This document shows positions 35,131-47,500 of a DNA stretch of 64,000 bases, one piece after another. Position 1 is the stretch's first letter, and each line of letters starts with the position of its first letter. This DNA is from Montifringilla adamsi. Its lineage: Eukaryota; Chordata; Aves; Passeriformes; Passeridae. Location: assembly GCA_017590115.1 (NCBI GenBank), contig JAGGNK010012114.1, positions 627,467 through 691,466 of the forward strand. Direction: 5' to 3'. A model generated the notes under the pieces. It was not told the origin of the DNA. It searched no databases and saw only the letters and a program-made list of their open reading frames with translations. Position numbers and translations under genes: made by a program.

Positions 35131-38100
35131 AGAAGAAACACTTCTGCCTAAAGGGACCAACTAGAATCTGATCCACGAAATATTTCCAGTGTTGAATATG
35201 GCATTGTTTCCAAACTGCTTACGCTTCACATTTTTCTTTGTTCATATTTATTACAGAGATGATAAGATGAATCTGGTATAATGGTTCTTCATCTTGGTTT
35301 TCAGAGATAAAAGTGCTAAAAATGCAAAACAATATCACTCAAATCTGGACAACATGAAAAACAAATAATAAAAAAAGAGCAAGCAAGGCTGGCTGTTACT
35401 GCTGAATGTGACCCAGTGTGAATGATGCATCCGTCCAACCCAAGAGGTGAAGTCACTTACAAGTGGGTTTGTAATATTACAGAGTATTGGTAAGATCTTT
35501 TGAAAAAGAGGGGAAAATGGGCTCTGATGTGAATTTTAAATGAAAACAGGCTCATTAAAAAGTGTGTAATTCTACCAAATTTCAGAGTCAAGTGTATTTC
35601 TTTCTCTGGTTTTCTTATTTCTAATATCATATGTATGTATAAATATTATATATGTCTACTTTTAAGACTTTATGTGTGTAGATATTTAAGTATATATACA
35701 TGCACATAAATGTGTAAAACTTAAATTGATTTTCAGACATTTAAATACATGTTATATTTTCAAAGACCTAAGTGAAATAAAGTTCACTAAGTTCCCCCTA
35801 AGTGCAGAAGCTTTAAAGGCTGTTTTTGAAAGAAGTGAGTTGTTCTTGAATTAAACAGAGGAGGAATGTGGATGTAGAAGTTGTGAGCTGCTGTTGACCA
35901 CTAGCCCAGAGTACATCCCAGCCCTGGCTGCTATCTGTGGCAGGTTTCCCTGCATGCTGCAGGAGCAGTGGTTGCCACCAGCCTCGTCACTGCAGTGCGG
36001 GTGGCACTCTGCCTGCACCCTCCCTGGCACGCCAGACAGAGTGATCCTCTGGGAAGGGGATCAGACAGCACGTGCTTGTGGACAGCTGTGAGGTGAGTCT
36101 TTATTCGGTTGGAACACATTTTTTAGGTTTCGGGGGCTGTGCTGTGTTCTCCTCATTCATCAGTATTTCTAATTTTTCTAGAGGACTTTAATATGTGTAA
36201 GATAACACACAGCCTTTCAGCACATGGTTAGCCAATACTCCAGAGAGGTCCTGCTGCTTTTTTTCCCCCGGAAGCATCACTCAGCCTGGAGGGGCAGTGC
36301 CAGGCAAGAGCAGGCTTTAGGACAGCAGAAATGGCATTTTCTTGGTGTGCAGAGCAGCCTCCTTTTGGTTACTTTATGTCCTGTCTCCCAGGCATCTGCT
36401 CATCATTTTCTTGAGTGTTTGGATAGGGTAATGCAGTGCACATTTTGAGAAGGTAGAAGCTGCCACCACCAGTGAGGTTCAAAGGGATGATGAAAATGTT
36501 ATGGTGGCTAAGTTTATTTTTTTATACTGACTCTTTCTTTTTGCTATTTCAGCTCCACTCCACTCTCAGCAGGTAAATCGTACAGATTTATATTCACTGT
36601 GCCAGAGATGCTGACCTCCCTGATAAATTCAAATTCATAACAGTGTCAAAGATACAGAGGCAACTTGGCACAGTGGATAAAATGGAGTGTAAAAAATATT
36701 CTATTGCCATAGAAATTAATGGAATTTGTTTACACTTAAAGCAGGGCTGACTGTGGTTCAGTGACACTGAATTTCACAGATTTGCATTGATTTGCTAATG
36801 AGAAATTTACACCACTGTTTTCTTGCCTTTAAATTTGACCCTTTCACTTCAGCTTGAATTGATGATTACTGTGGGAACAGAAGGAACTGGATTCACTTCT
36901 CTGGAGTGAACATAATTCAGTGAGCAAACTATAAAAGAGTTTGACGGGAAAGTAATCCAAGGATTAAAAAAAAAGTCTCCAAAGAAACGCGGAAGAAAGA
37001 CTGTCTGTCTGGTGAATGGTCACGGTGACTAGCACGTGATCCCTGGCACCCCTAAATGTTGGGGCGCTGCCCCCTTGACCAAAGCAAATGCTGCGGAAGA
37101 GGGCTGGCATGCACAAATGTGATTTTAATAAACTCCTGAAAGGTGCTCTGAAATGCAGCCCGCTTCCCCTCGATCCCGTGGGCCTGTTTTCAGGGATCTG
37201 GCAGGAGCAGGGCGGTGGGCTCCGGGGGGCCGAGCCCGAGGCGTGGTGCTGGGCCCGCACGGCTGACCTGCTCCGGCTCTAAAGAAGAAAGCCCACATTA
37301 GCATGTAAGCAAAGGAAGTCAAAGTGATCTCATTCATAGAGCTTTCTCCCGTCTATGTCAGGGGAGTTGGTCCCCACAGAATAGCCTTTCTCTGGGCCAC
37401 ACAGGGCTGTCTGCCTAATTTTCCTCATTCTTAACCTTTGCCTCTCCACAGTACTGAAGTGCGAGACAATGCCAGGATGCTGCATTCTTCCCTTATATCT
37501 TAGCTACAGTGCTGACGGGATGGCAGGGTTAAAAATGTTCACACAGCCGTGGGACAGCTTGAATTCAGGGAGCTGTTCTTTCTGAGCTGCGAGGACTCAC
37601 CCGCTCGAGTACATGCATCTCGGCCCAAGCTTAACTATAGGCTATTGAATTTCAACTGATGGTAAAAAATAGTTTTTAAATAATAAAAGTCCCCAAAGCA
37701 AAACTTTCATTGAATACTACTAATTGCCCTTGAATTAGTTCTTCTCTATTATGCCACGTTAGCACAGCGGTGCATTAATTATTAAGCAATATTTAAATCA
37801 TTCTGAACTAAGTAATGCATTCATTTACCACCTCTACTAGATAGGAAATATCTCTTGTAGTATGTTACATTTTTAAAACCTTTGTTATTTAAAATAACAT
37901 TTTTTGTTTCTCTTTCCACCTTACATAGTTGTGAATTTTTGTGAGGACAATGCTGCAATTGAACTGCAAGTACAGAAGAAAAGTATTTTTCATATTTTTA
38001 ATCTAGAAACCAGTATATTTTTAAATTATGCTTCTTAGCAAAGTTTTTTATTTTTTCTGTATTGTTGGACAGCTTAGTAAATTGCTTTTTAAAGAAGTCT

Positions 38101-39080
38101 AATTAATTATATATGACACTAATAAACTAAGTATTCATAAACTGTATCGATTGTGCCAACAGAGGCCTTGAATCCATCTCACTACTGAATAGCTAATATT
38201 TACATTCCTCTGGAAAAGAATGTAGCCTTGCTGTGACTTTATGAGCTAATTGTACAGTGCAAAAGGTGAAATAACCTCACCTAAAAGTAAAGGCAGGAAT
38301 ATACCAGAGTAGAAATATATTAGTCACAACTTAATTCCTTTACTATTATATTATTCTACCAAATCTATTTCTTCTTTTAGCATATATTCAAAATATGTCT
38401 CTGTTATTTTGTAAGACCTCTTTTGTCTTGTCCTATAGAAAATGCACCCAGGTATCTGTTCTATTAAATTTATCACGCAAGCTTTCCCCCTGGGTCTTTA
38501 AGGTGCTCAGACCACAGACTGAGCTGCTGAGCAGAGACACCCTAAGATGCAAGCCAATACCCCCTGCCTGCATGAATAAAGCTCCCAGAGAGCAGAACCC
38601 CCCAACAGATGTGAGTGTGTTCTCAAGGAGGGCAGGCTGGTGAAGGTGCTGACTTCACAGCCATGCAGGGCCTCGCAGTGGGCAGCACAGTGTTGTTTGT
38701 GTGTGGAGTTCCTGGGAAAAGGGGAGAGGCACAATCACTGGTCCTTGTCCCGACGCATGGGCTGAAGACATTCTTCATGGCTCAGATAGAGTTTTTCTTT
38801 TTCTTTTCTCTCAACAGCTCTCCGGTTGTTTCTCAAGCTCACCTATAGAATGCTGTAAGACCCAGCTGAATGTTTAAAGGGTTTCCTGGGTGTTACAGGA
38901 GCAACTGATTTTGCTGTGCCAATTTGCATGACCTTCCAAGTGCTGCACACAAATTCCAGAGACCCTTCCTTTGTGTCCTTCCACTACATGTGGTGTTAAA
39001 CTGAAAACACTTACAGGAAATCACAATTAGATCAAAGCAGGTGCAGTTAGAGGATGTCACAGGCTTTGCTACTGTCCCTG

Positions 39081-39765
39081 AGAAAATTACGGGACAGGTC
39101 CTCTTGCCAAGTGATTTTATCCAGGCATGTGGAGGGCAAAAACGTGACTGGGAAAGCCAATACAGATTTACCAATGATAAATGGTGCCTGGCCTCTCTTG
39201 TCGCAATATCTGGTGAAACAACTTGCTCAGTGGTGAGCAGAGAGCTGAGGATATCACTTACCTTGATTTTAGCAGGATGTGTGATGCAATTGTGCCATTG
39301 TGTCCTGGCTGGCAACCATTATGTTACGAGCCATGAGGAGTATGGAAAACTGTCTGACTGGCAGGTGGTAGTCAGTGGCTCAAATTGTCTGCCACTCATA
39401 AACAGAGCTCCTCAGGGGGAGTGCTGGGACCAGCAGTGATCAAGATCCTAATAATTGGCCCTGATGATAGCACTGAGTGCACCTGCTGCTCCAGGTTTGT
39501 GTGTGACACGACAGGAAGAGTTGTAAATACTCAGTAAGGAATAGCCACTGTACAGAGAGATGAGATTGGGTTGTAAAGAGATGTGCAAGGTTCAACAAAG
39601 GGAAATATGAATTCCTGCTCCTGAGAGGCAGTAATCCAAAGCAAAAGCACAGGCTGAGATTTGTCAAGAGGGGCCCTTTGGTTCCTGGTGGGCAACCAAT
39701 CTGAGCATGAGCTAGGGGTGTGCTTCAGCAGCAAGGCAAGGTAGTCCTGGGATAGATCAGGACAA
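39081..39765 (+). mobile_element. CR1 remnant, reverse-transcriptase to 3' region
   Basis: In order along the + strand: ccaggcatgtggagggcaaaa and tgactgggaaagccaata (CR1 preamble to the reverse-transcriptase core), tgcctggcctctcttgt, ccttgattttagcaggatgtg, a block like AACTGGCTGAC-GG-AG, agctcctcagggggagtgct followed by gggaccagcagtgatcaa (from the consensus ccaggggtcagtactgggcc), gatgatagcactgagtgcacc, gtgcaaggttcaacaaaggg, and aatctgagcatgagctaggg (from the 'atgagccagcagtgtgcc' block). This ordered set is a confident CR1 signature, but the frame is broken by indels and it is not functional. Confidence 0.82.
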
Positions 39766-42220
39766 ATTTTATGCTTGCTGTCATACTAGTTTGAAATATG
39801 CATAGTCAGACTCATATACCATGTCTGACAGGACAGTATTTTTTCATTCTCAGATTTCTCCTTTTTAATCACTTGTTCCATTCTGATGCTTCTGCTGTTT
39901 ATATTCTAATTCTGGACTCTTACAGGACTTTACTGTCTTCCTCTGGATTCCTTACTTCATGCGTTTTTGCATCTAGTTCTATGAAAAGCTCATTTTTTTC
40001 CACTGAGATGGTATTTTCCCACATATACTTCTGACATTTAAATCTTCAGGACAATATTCCCTTTGTGAGAAAATCCTTTAACTTCATAACCTCAGCCTTC
40101 ACTAATATTTGCATTCATGTTGGAACTATGCCCTTTCCCCCAAGCTGTACATTTCCCTAGGTGACTAATAACTGCAGAATGTCCAAGTGTTTGATGGATT
40201 ACGAAATTGTTTAGTTGACCCCCTTGTAGGGGAAGATTGCAAAGAATATATGGAAGGATATCTGAATCCTTTGTCTCTAGTTTGTGATCCTTCCATGAAT
40301 TTATTCGTCTTATCAGAATTAATGGAAGGCATGATGATATTGCGTAAACATAAAAGCCTTCAGCAGAACTTTCCAACACTATGTGGAGACTCTACAGAGC
40401 AATGATGTGTAGTTTTGATGGACGACTTCAACACAGTAGACAAAAGAAATCATCTAAAACAGTGTGAAGCATGAAATTTTTCACAATATCAAGATAGTAG
40501 CATCTAAAGAGGGTCCAAAGATGGATATGTCTTTGTAAGCACAGAGGATTGCAGTACAATTTTAAGAAATGTCTAAAATCTGTTTTAAGTATAAGGTCAA
40601 TGATTTTCTAAGTATGCTCACACTCTTCAGCAACAGAAGGGTTTCTGTGTAAGTACAGCTGGAAGTCTTTGCAAAGCTTTAAATCGATGCATTCAGACAG
40701 GGAGTGTGGACAGCCAGCTGTTCTGCATTTGGCACTTTCAGAACCATTGTAGCAAACGGCAGTTTGGGTTTGGTGAGATTGGTGTGAGGGGAACTCACTT
40801 CTGGAGACAATCAGAGCCTGAGTCACAGGTCCTAGCTAGGTTTTGCTTCTTTTGTTTTGTTTTGTTGTTTCTCCCACCCTCAATTAATCACTTCAGGGCT
40901 GGTTTTTCACTTTTTCCTCTTGACTATAACAAATACTTTCTATGGGGATACTTTATAGGTGAATTTTCAGTCTTTTGTTTCCGGGGGTTTTGAGAATTTA
41001 TGCCTGCTGGGATTTTGATTCACACCTTCCACTTCTTTCCATATCTGAACTGCCTATGATCCTCAGCTGCTACTATTTTCTGAAAGGTAGTTTGGAAGTT
41101 GGCACTTCAGCAAGGAGCAAAAAGAGCAGCTGTGTCACTGGAACACTTAAGAGTTACTATTTTATTCAAACTGAAGTATTAGTCTGAGGAGATCGCCTTT
41201 TGGGTAGGAGAAATATTTTTCAGGCATGTGACATGCTATTTCCAGTGCCTGTACATCACTCATGAAGTAATGTCTATACATCACTATGCAAGAAAACATG
41301 ATGTTTTGTCTGTATCTCATTTCAGGCTGTGTTTCAGATTCACTGTCCATGACACTTTCCTTCTGGATTGTTTTATCCAGCTTGTGCTGTAAAACCAGAT
41401 GCCTAATTATTTTTAGCCTGAATGTAAGAAGTGGAAGAAGATGTTTTGTTTGCTGTCTTTGCCAAGAGCAGTTAGACTGCCTAATGGAAGCCAGTTGTCT
41501 CAGTCTGTCTCTGAGAATTAGGTATGAACATTTTGACCAGGGTAACATGACAGGTGAGCAAAAGTCTAGCAGGAGATGTGTATCTACTCCAGACCTACCT
41601 GCTCTTTGTCCCTACTTCACTGATAAGATGATCTTGAAAAACATGAGAGTAATAAAGAAGAAGAAAGGAGTGCAGCTGCCTGAATTAGATATCGAGCCTG
41701 CAGAGTCACTGTGGGAGGGATAAACTCTGTGAGAGACAAACACAGGTATTCTTGTTTGTGATGTGGTTCCTTTATTGTCCAAGAATAAAGCGTTTTAAAA
41801 ATTCCTTCCTTGTTCTTTTCTTTAACAACGGTTTCTAAGGAGAAACACTTTTGACAAGAGTGCTGTGAAAGAGGAGTTCTCAGAAGATTATACGAACTGC
41901 CAAGGAAACCTTGTGATGGAGGGCTTCTTCCCTGACTTGTTCAAGGCCCTGTTCCCAAGTTAGAAGAAGGCTCCCAAAAAAACACATGCAGCCACATTAT
42001 GCGCAGGGGGCTCGTGAGTAAAAAATATTCAGGATCATTTGTGGGTAAATCCCAAGATCCAGACCCTGGGTAGACAGACTGCCAGGCATGTGGTAAGACT
42101 CAGCCTGGGCTGCAGTGTAAATAAAACAAGAGGCGAAAGGGTAAGATGGAGAATAGCATTTCTATCAATGTAAATGTATCTTCTGGAGCACTACAGGAAA
42201 AAGGAGCCCATCAGGAATGA
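39766..42220. other. Intergenic DNA, no gene recognised
   Basis: The longest frame is 145 codons on the + strand at 41286-41723, without recognisable domains and opposed by a 128-codon frame on the other strand over much of the same DNA. I treat it as non-coding. Confidence 0.6.
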
Positions 42221-42229
42221 GAGGGTGGG

Positions 42230-42715
42230 AGACACCATATGTTGGGTAGGAAAAGATGTAAGATTAGGATGTAGGGAAATCCCCTGATGAGAAAGAGATA
42301 AAGCAAGGGATTCAATGGCAAGAAAAAAGAGACTTTGGGGATAAAGGATAAAGAAAAATTAACGTGGCAGAGAAAAAAAAAAAAAAAAACCAAGAAAAGA
42401 AAAGTGGAAGCAATGAAAAGAATCAGACAAAAGAAAGAAAAGAAAGATCACAGGAAAAGGAGAGGAAGTGTGTGAGTCAGTAAAGGATGATAGGCATAAA
42501 AGCATTAAAGAATGAATGGAAAAGAAACATTGCTTTCAGAGAGAAAAATAGTTACTGAAGAGAGGCAAGAGAGCAACATGCAGAACAATAAAAATCTAGA
42601 GATAAATAATACAGATGCGAATTAAACAAATCATAACTAATAAAAGAGAAAAGGATGGGAAAAGACTGAAGAGAATAAAAAATGAGTCAATATTTGGAAA
42701 AGATAGATTATGGAT
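42230..42715 (+). repeat. Purine-rich strand-asymmetric tract
   Basis: Roughly 480 bases dominated by A and G on the + strand (many gaaaag, agaaag and aaaggag units) with few C or T. Purine-rich tracts of this kind can adopt unusual structures. It sits just before the poly-T run and the assembly gap. Confidence 0.75.
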
Positions 42716-42865
42716 TTTAATTGTATTTATTTGATTGTTTATATCTAACAGTATTTCTGTATCTGTAAAAGGCATATCTTCTGAGATTTTGATATTAAAA
42801 TCAGTGGCTATCTTTAGAATAATGTGCTGCATTTATCACATTTTTTCATTATATTGCTCATGGAA

Positions 42866-42869
<4 letters not shown>

Positions 42870-42910
<41 letters not shown>
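42870..42910. repeat. Poly-T run of 41 beside the gap
   Basis: Forty-one T residues, then cccccc, T-rich sequence, and the N gap. Confidence 0.9.
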
Positions 42911-42935
42911 CCCCCCTTTTTTGTTTTTTAAGAAA

Positions 42936-42975
42936 NNNNNNNNNNNNNNNNNNNNNNNNNNNNNNNNNNNNNNNN
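42936..42975. other. Assembly gap (40 N)
   Basis: Forty consecutive N bases flanked by poly-T on both sides. The true length and content are unknown. Confidence 0.99.

Positions 42976-42978
<3 letters not shown>

Positions 42979-43021
<43 letters not shown>
42979..43021. repeat. Poly-T run of 43 beside the gap
   Basis: Forty-three T residues immediately after the gap and the bases aga. Confidence 0.9.
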
Positions 43022-45960
43022 CCCTACGTTAATGTAGTCTAAGTAATAAAGGGAATATGTAGAAAAGGTTACCCTATAGGAAAAGAGACTCTCCCTCCAG
43101 ATTAATTACTCTAATTATTTTTTCAGAGTAGAATTGAATTTAATTTGGCCTCTTTTAATTAAGGGGCCAAAAAAAAGCTTGTCTCCTTTTGAGTCACATT
43201 TTTTTTTCTTACAAGCCCACTGTTTACAGTTCATCTGAAATCTGAAGGTCACATGCCCCGCTTTTTTGCACACAGCAAAATCAGCAGCTTACATTTAAGA
43301 TGTTTTGCTTCTTTTCTGAGCCTCTCGCTAGTGTACTTAGCAGAGAATGATTAAAACCTGTGCTCTGTTAGAACTGTTGCAGTGTTTAAACAAGGAAGTC
43401 TGTGTTTGTTTAAGAGAATGGGGAAATGGTTATCTTGACAGATTAGACTGAAAAAACAGGACAGCCACAGTCTAGCACAGATGTCCAAATTTGCCACTTG
43501 GCTGGTTTTTTGAGGTCCTCTAAACAAAACTTGCTTGTGTGTTTGTGCTTTTGCTCTGTTTGACACCTGACTGAGGAATGTGATTAAGCACTACTGCCAG
43601 GGATTACATGTCCCTCTTGAGCAAGTGTTCACAGGGCTGAAGTTTCCTCATGTCTGTCTAACTGTGTCATAGCCTGCTATGGGAATACAAGAGAAACATC
43701 TCAAAATGGATTAAAGCCCTTGAAGAAAGGTTGGAGTGCAATGAAACGACTGTTTTGGACAGAAATTCGCTGCACATTTTTTTGAGCTGAAGTTTCTAGC
43801 ATCTCCATTCTTTTAATGACAGAACACATGGAAGTGAGAAATATATAATTTGTCTGTAAAATGCTGAAGCCATTTGCAAGACACATTGCAACCTCCCAGA
43901 CATAAAGCACGTTTCAGTGGAGAAAAATGTTACATCCTTAATCAGTGTGAGATGATAATTTTCTAATACATTTTTTCTAATAATTTTTCTAATGCATTAC
44001 TTCCATGATAGAAAAAGCGCTTCCAAAGCCACTGACACTTAATTTCTTTAAAACATGCTTATCTGCAAATGGAGTTTTGCTTGGTCCAATTAATGTTAAG
44101 CTAAAAAACAATAACAAGGACTTGATGGATAAAGGCCATCTGCCTACTCGAGGAGCTCATTGCACTGATCAGGCTCGTGTGTGTGTTAGGGTTTGTATTT
44201 TCACAGTGACGTGAAATTTGATTGGTGTGTTCGTTCTGTGTATCACATACATCCTGTACATCATGTACACAAATTTGATATACACTGTAGGTCCCCTGAA
44301 ATATGTCATAACTCTGGGCCAGATCCCAAAAAAACCCAGCTGTGTCTGGTACCTGACAGTAGAGATGTATAAATAGCATTATAACCATTGCCATTGATTC
44401 CAGCCTTCAGAAGCACTCCAAGGAACACCATCTTTGTATGTTTGTGTGATTACAGCATTTTCTTGGAGCAATTAGTGGTGAATATACTGTTAGCAAGAGA
44501 AGGCTTTTTTTTTGAGAAATTACTGGAGATATGTTGATGAGTTCTTCAGAGTCCTATTACCACAGTGATGTTGGACAGACATTTTATAAAGCACCTGTGG
44601 CAGAGCAATTCGTGCAAACCTTTTGTCCTTTTTTTCAGGCTATCCTCTATCTAGATTCAAGTAGTGTTTTACCAAGATTAAAGATATGTACCTAACATAA
44701 ATATTAAGCACCTGATAAAAACATAATACATGATGAATGTGAAATGCGTAATAAATATGAAAACAAAACTTCTTTGGGATTCAAGTTTCCATACAGCTAA
44801 AAGGACCCTGTAAGCAATTGAATTTTATGACCTATAGAGTTGTTCCACGGCTTTGATGAAAGATTTTGATACCTGCTTTGGTAACAGTTTAACTTGCTAC
44901 AACATCTGCTGAAGTATCATGACACTATTTAAAGCAGTCATGAAATTGAAGCCACAGTCTAGTTCCACCTTGAAACCTAACGGGTATTTTCGCTTTTTGC
45001 TGAGGAGCTGTGAGAATTTTCAGCCTGACATCAGAAGAAATGTGAGAAGGCCAAGGACCTTAAGGGAGAAAGTGTTTATGCCAGGAGGCTCTTATTTAGT
45101 TGCTGATAGGCTTTTATCTGTTTCTTTTATCACCACTTGCTGATTTTTGTTTTCTTTCCAAACCCTGGGCTTGAAAGTTATGATGGCTCCGAAGTTATGT
45201 GCCAAACATACTGTGAGAGCAGAGATGAGTAAACTGCTTATGGTGGAAATTTTTGCTTGAAACCTCTGACTTGCTACAAGGTGCTTAAAAAGTCTCTGAA
45301 TTTTTATTTTGTGCTAGTGTGGAAAAAGGGATTCTTTGCCAAAGCAAAATGGAAAACTGTACTAGTTACTTTTATTTTGTGCTAAGGTGCAGAAATAATT
45401 TCACCACCTTTTGCGTGGTGAGCAAAATGGGATTAAGGTTAGTGCAGCTTGTTAGATGAGGCTGGGAGGTGAGTTCATATTTAAATTCACAGAATAATGC
45501 TACGACAAATAGTAAAACACAGTCTATGTAATTACTTGGAACAAGTGTTGCCTGAAAAAAAAACTTTCCAAATGGTGTTAAAATAATAATAAATAGAGAA
45601 AAAGTATAAATAATGTAATAATAATGATAATATGAATGTGATAATATAGTGATTATTATTAGAATTACAGTGAAACGATTTTAAATAAAACCTCTTTAAT
45701 GAGAACTTTCAGGGGCCCAAATGTGACTCTGCATACACATGATAATGTTCTTCTACAATTTTTTGTAAGTTTAATTATATCTAGCACGTATATCCAATGG
45801 AAGGAGATCAGTGACCCCAATAACCCATCCATGGGCCAGCCCTTTGGAGTAGGTCCAGGGGCTTCTTAGTCCCATTTTTGTTATGTCTCTTAAGTTCTGT
45901 TGGGGAACAATTTCTGTCCTTGTCAGAAATTCTCTTCTTAAGGATAAGATTAAACATAAT
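43022..45960. other. Intergenic DNA, no gene recognised
   Basis: AT-rich, with an ATA-rich run at about 45580-45660. No frame longer than about 100 codons and no recognised motif. Confidence 0.65.
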
Positions 45961-45979
45961 TTCAAGAGTGTGATAGTAA

Positions 45980-47500
45980 GGGTTAGCTTATTGTGAGAAG
46001 GGCAGGAGAAGTGCTAGAAACCATACAACTATATATTGAAAATCTACAAAGGTACAAGTATTTGAAAAATATACAAATATACAAAGCTAAATATCATTAG
46101 GCATCACAAGGAGAAGTTTAACTGTCAACAAAGAAAGAACAAATAATTTAAAAACAACCACAATTTCTTCCCTGATAGGGCATTGGGAGAATAACATGAG
46201 ATGTTACCTGTTTTGACTGTAGTTAAGAGACAAACTGTGTCAATACATACTCAATACATAGTCAAACTATGTCAATACATAGTCAAACCATGTCAATACA
46301 TAGTTGTGTATTACACAACACTCCAAAACACAAGTGGGAGAATTGTGGTATTAAGCTGTTGTGAAGTAGAAACAAATGTGACTAGTAGTCTATATTTGGA
46401 AAATAACTATCAACACTTCTTGGTCAAACTAGTGTGTCGACTGAGAAGAGACTCCTATTGAACTGCTCTGAGGCCACTCTTCAATATATTAATCAATATC
46501 TTCCATATTGAAATAGAGTATATACTCTTTAAAAAGATATGGTTCCTCCCAAAATGGAATGGGTAAGGACCAGACTGCTAAATAATCTTCACAAGCTGGA
46601 AAAGTAGAGCACGAAAGATATGTGAAATAGGATGCATAGGTGAGGAAAATAAACTTGTAAGAGTAGTGACTCTGTAGGGGTTTATTGTGGATCAAAGTGA
46701 ACAATGTCAAGCTCTTGTGAACACATCAACATATCATGCTGGGATATGAAACAGCATGGAACACATTAACTAACAATCCCTCTCCACTGAGCAGTGGGGA
46801 GAAGCCAGCTCTGTGCCCTGCCTGTCCTTTGGCCATTTGCACTTCAAACTGTAGTCTGAGTAGAGTGAGTCTGAAGAAAAATGGGAATTGCTAGATGTTA
46901 TACATAAAAGTAAAAATAGACCCAATCGTAATAAAAATAATAAAAAAAAAATTATTTGCGACTGTATTACAGTCTCGACAGCCACCAATCAAAAATGACA
47001 GCGCAGACCCTGGGATACAGGCTGGGTGAATGCAGATCCGGCCTCTATCACACTGAATCCCCCTTCGTCCACACTTGCTGCTCCACAGCAAGTCCTTGGC
47101 AGCTCTGTCCTTGGCAGAGTCCCTTTGCCTCTTTTCAAAGTTCATCATATTCATGTTGGTTTCTTTCTTCACTCAAAGCTGCACAAAACTTCGTCAGGGA
47201 AGAGACTGATGTTCTTCTTCTGATTCCCAGAATCCTGTATTCAGGTGGAAGGTGTTGATGGCCCTGGTTATCTAAGATGGGCCATCATCACTGGGCATCC
47301 TCGGGTACATGCCACCGTGAACAACCATCTCCTGTGCAGCCAAGTTTTCCTTCGTATGTTAATGTGAGTTCCACCCTTGTCAGCCAGCCTCCTTTTCACT
47401 GTCCTAGGATTTAACCTTGGTCCCCCCTTAATAACATGTTTAATAGATATATCTATATTTCATAGGCACAAATTTCTACTGCATCCCTAACACTAGAAAT
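45980..47500 (-). mobile_element. Possible LTR-retroelement-derived segment
   Basis: The composition changes sharply at about 46960 (moderate GC, CpG-containing) amid AT-rich DNA. The block 46960-47420 resembles, from memory, endogenous-retrovirus LTR sequence of passerine-like birds read in reverse (for example cagatccggcctctatcaca, gtatgttaatgtgagttcca). The right edge could be ...ctaaca at about 47492, matching a TG start on the minus strand. An AATAAA on the minus strand lies near 46681. No paired LTR, target duplication or coding frame was found, so this is tentative. The 21-base minisatellite at 46231-46304 lies within it. Confidence 0.35.
46231..46304. repeat. 21-bp minisatellite, about 3.5 copies
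   Basis: Copies at 46231-46251, partial 46252-46262, 46263-46283 and 46284-46304 of a unit like caaactatgtcaatacatag. Copies differ at one to three bases. Confidence 0.9.

Larger units (their letters stand above)
33700..39030. other. Intergenic DNA, no gene recognised
   Basis: Contains a poly-A run (34501-34531), a TG repeat (about 35090-35130), a GC-rich patch ending at a good splice-donor-like sequence (35880-36097), a CpG-rich patch (36985-37285) and an AT-rich stretch with clustered TAATTA-type motifs (37660-38260). No coding gene supported. Confidence 0.65.

Noticed and set aside
39041..39439. 132-codon open frame on the + strand and a 140-codon frame opposite
   Set aside because: Both lie largely within a CR1 remnant, and the + frame is not the CR1 reading frame throughout; fortuitous.
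41286..41723. 145-codon open frame on the + strand, the longest outside ZNF608 apart from the frame at 10717-11202
   Set aside because: No domain, no codon bias I can see, an overlapping 128-codon frame on the opposite strand, and no splice or promoter context. Length is compatible with chance in 40 kb.
46891..47172. 93-codon minus-strand frame with Cys-containing motif
   Set aside because: Lies in a probable retroelement-derived segment and ends in A/T-rich low-complexity sequence; no recognisable protein family.
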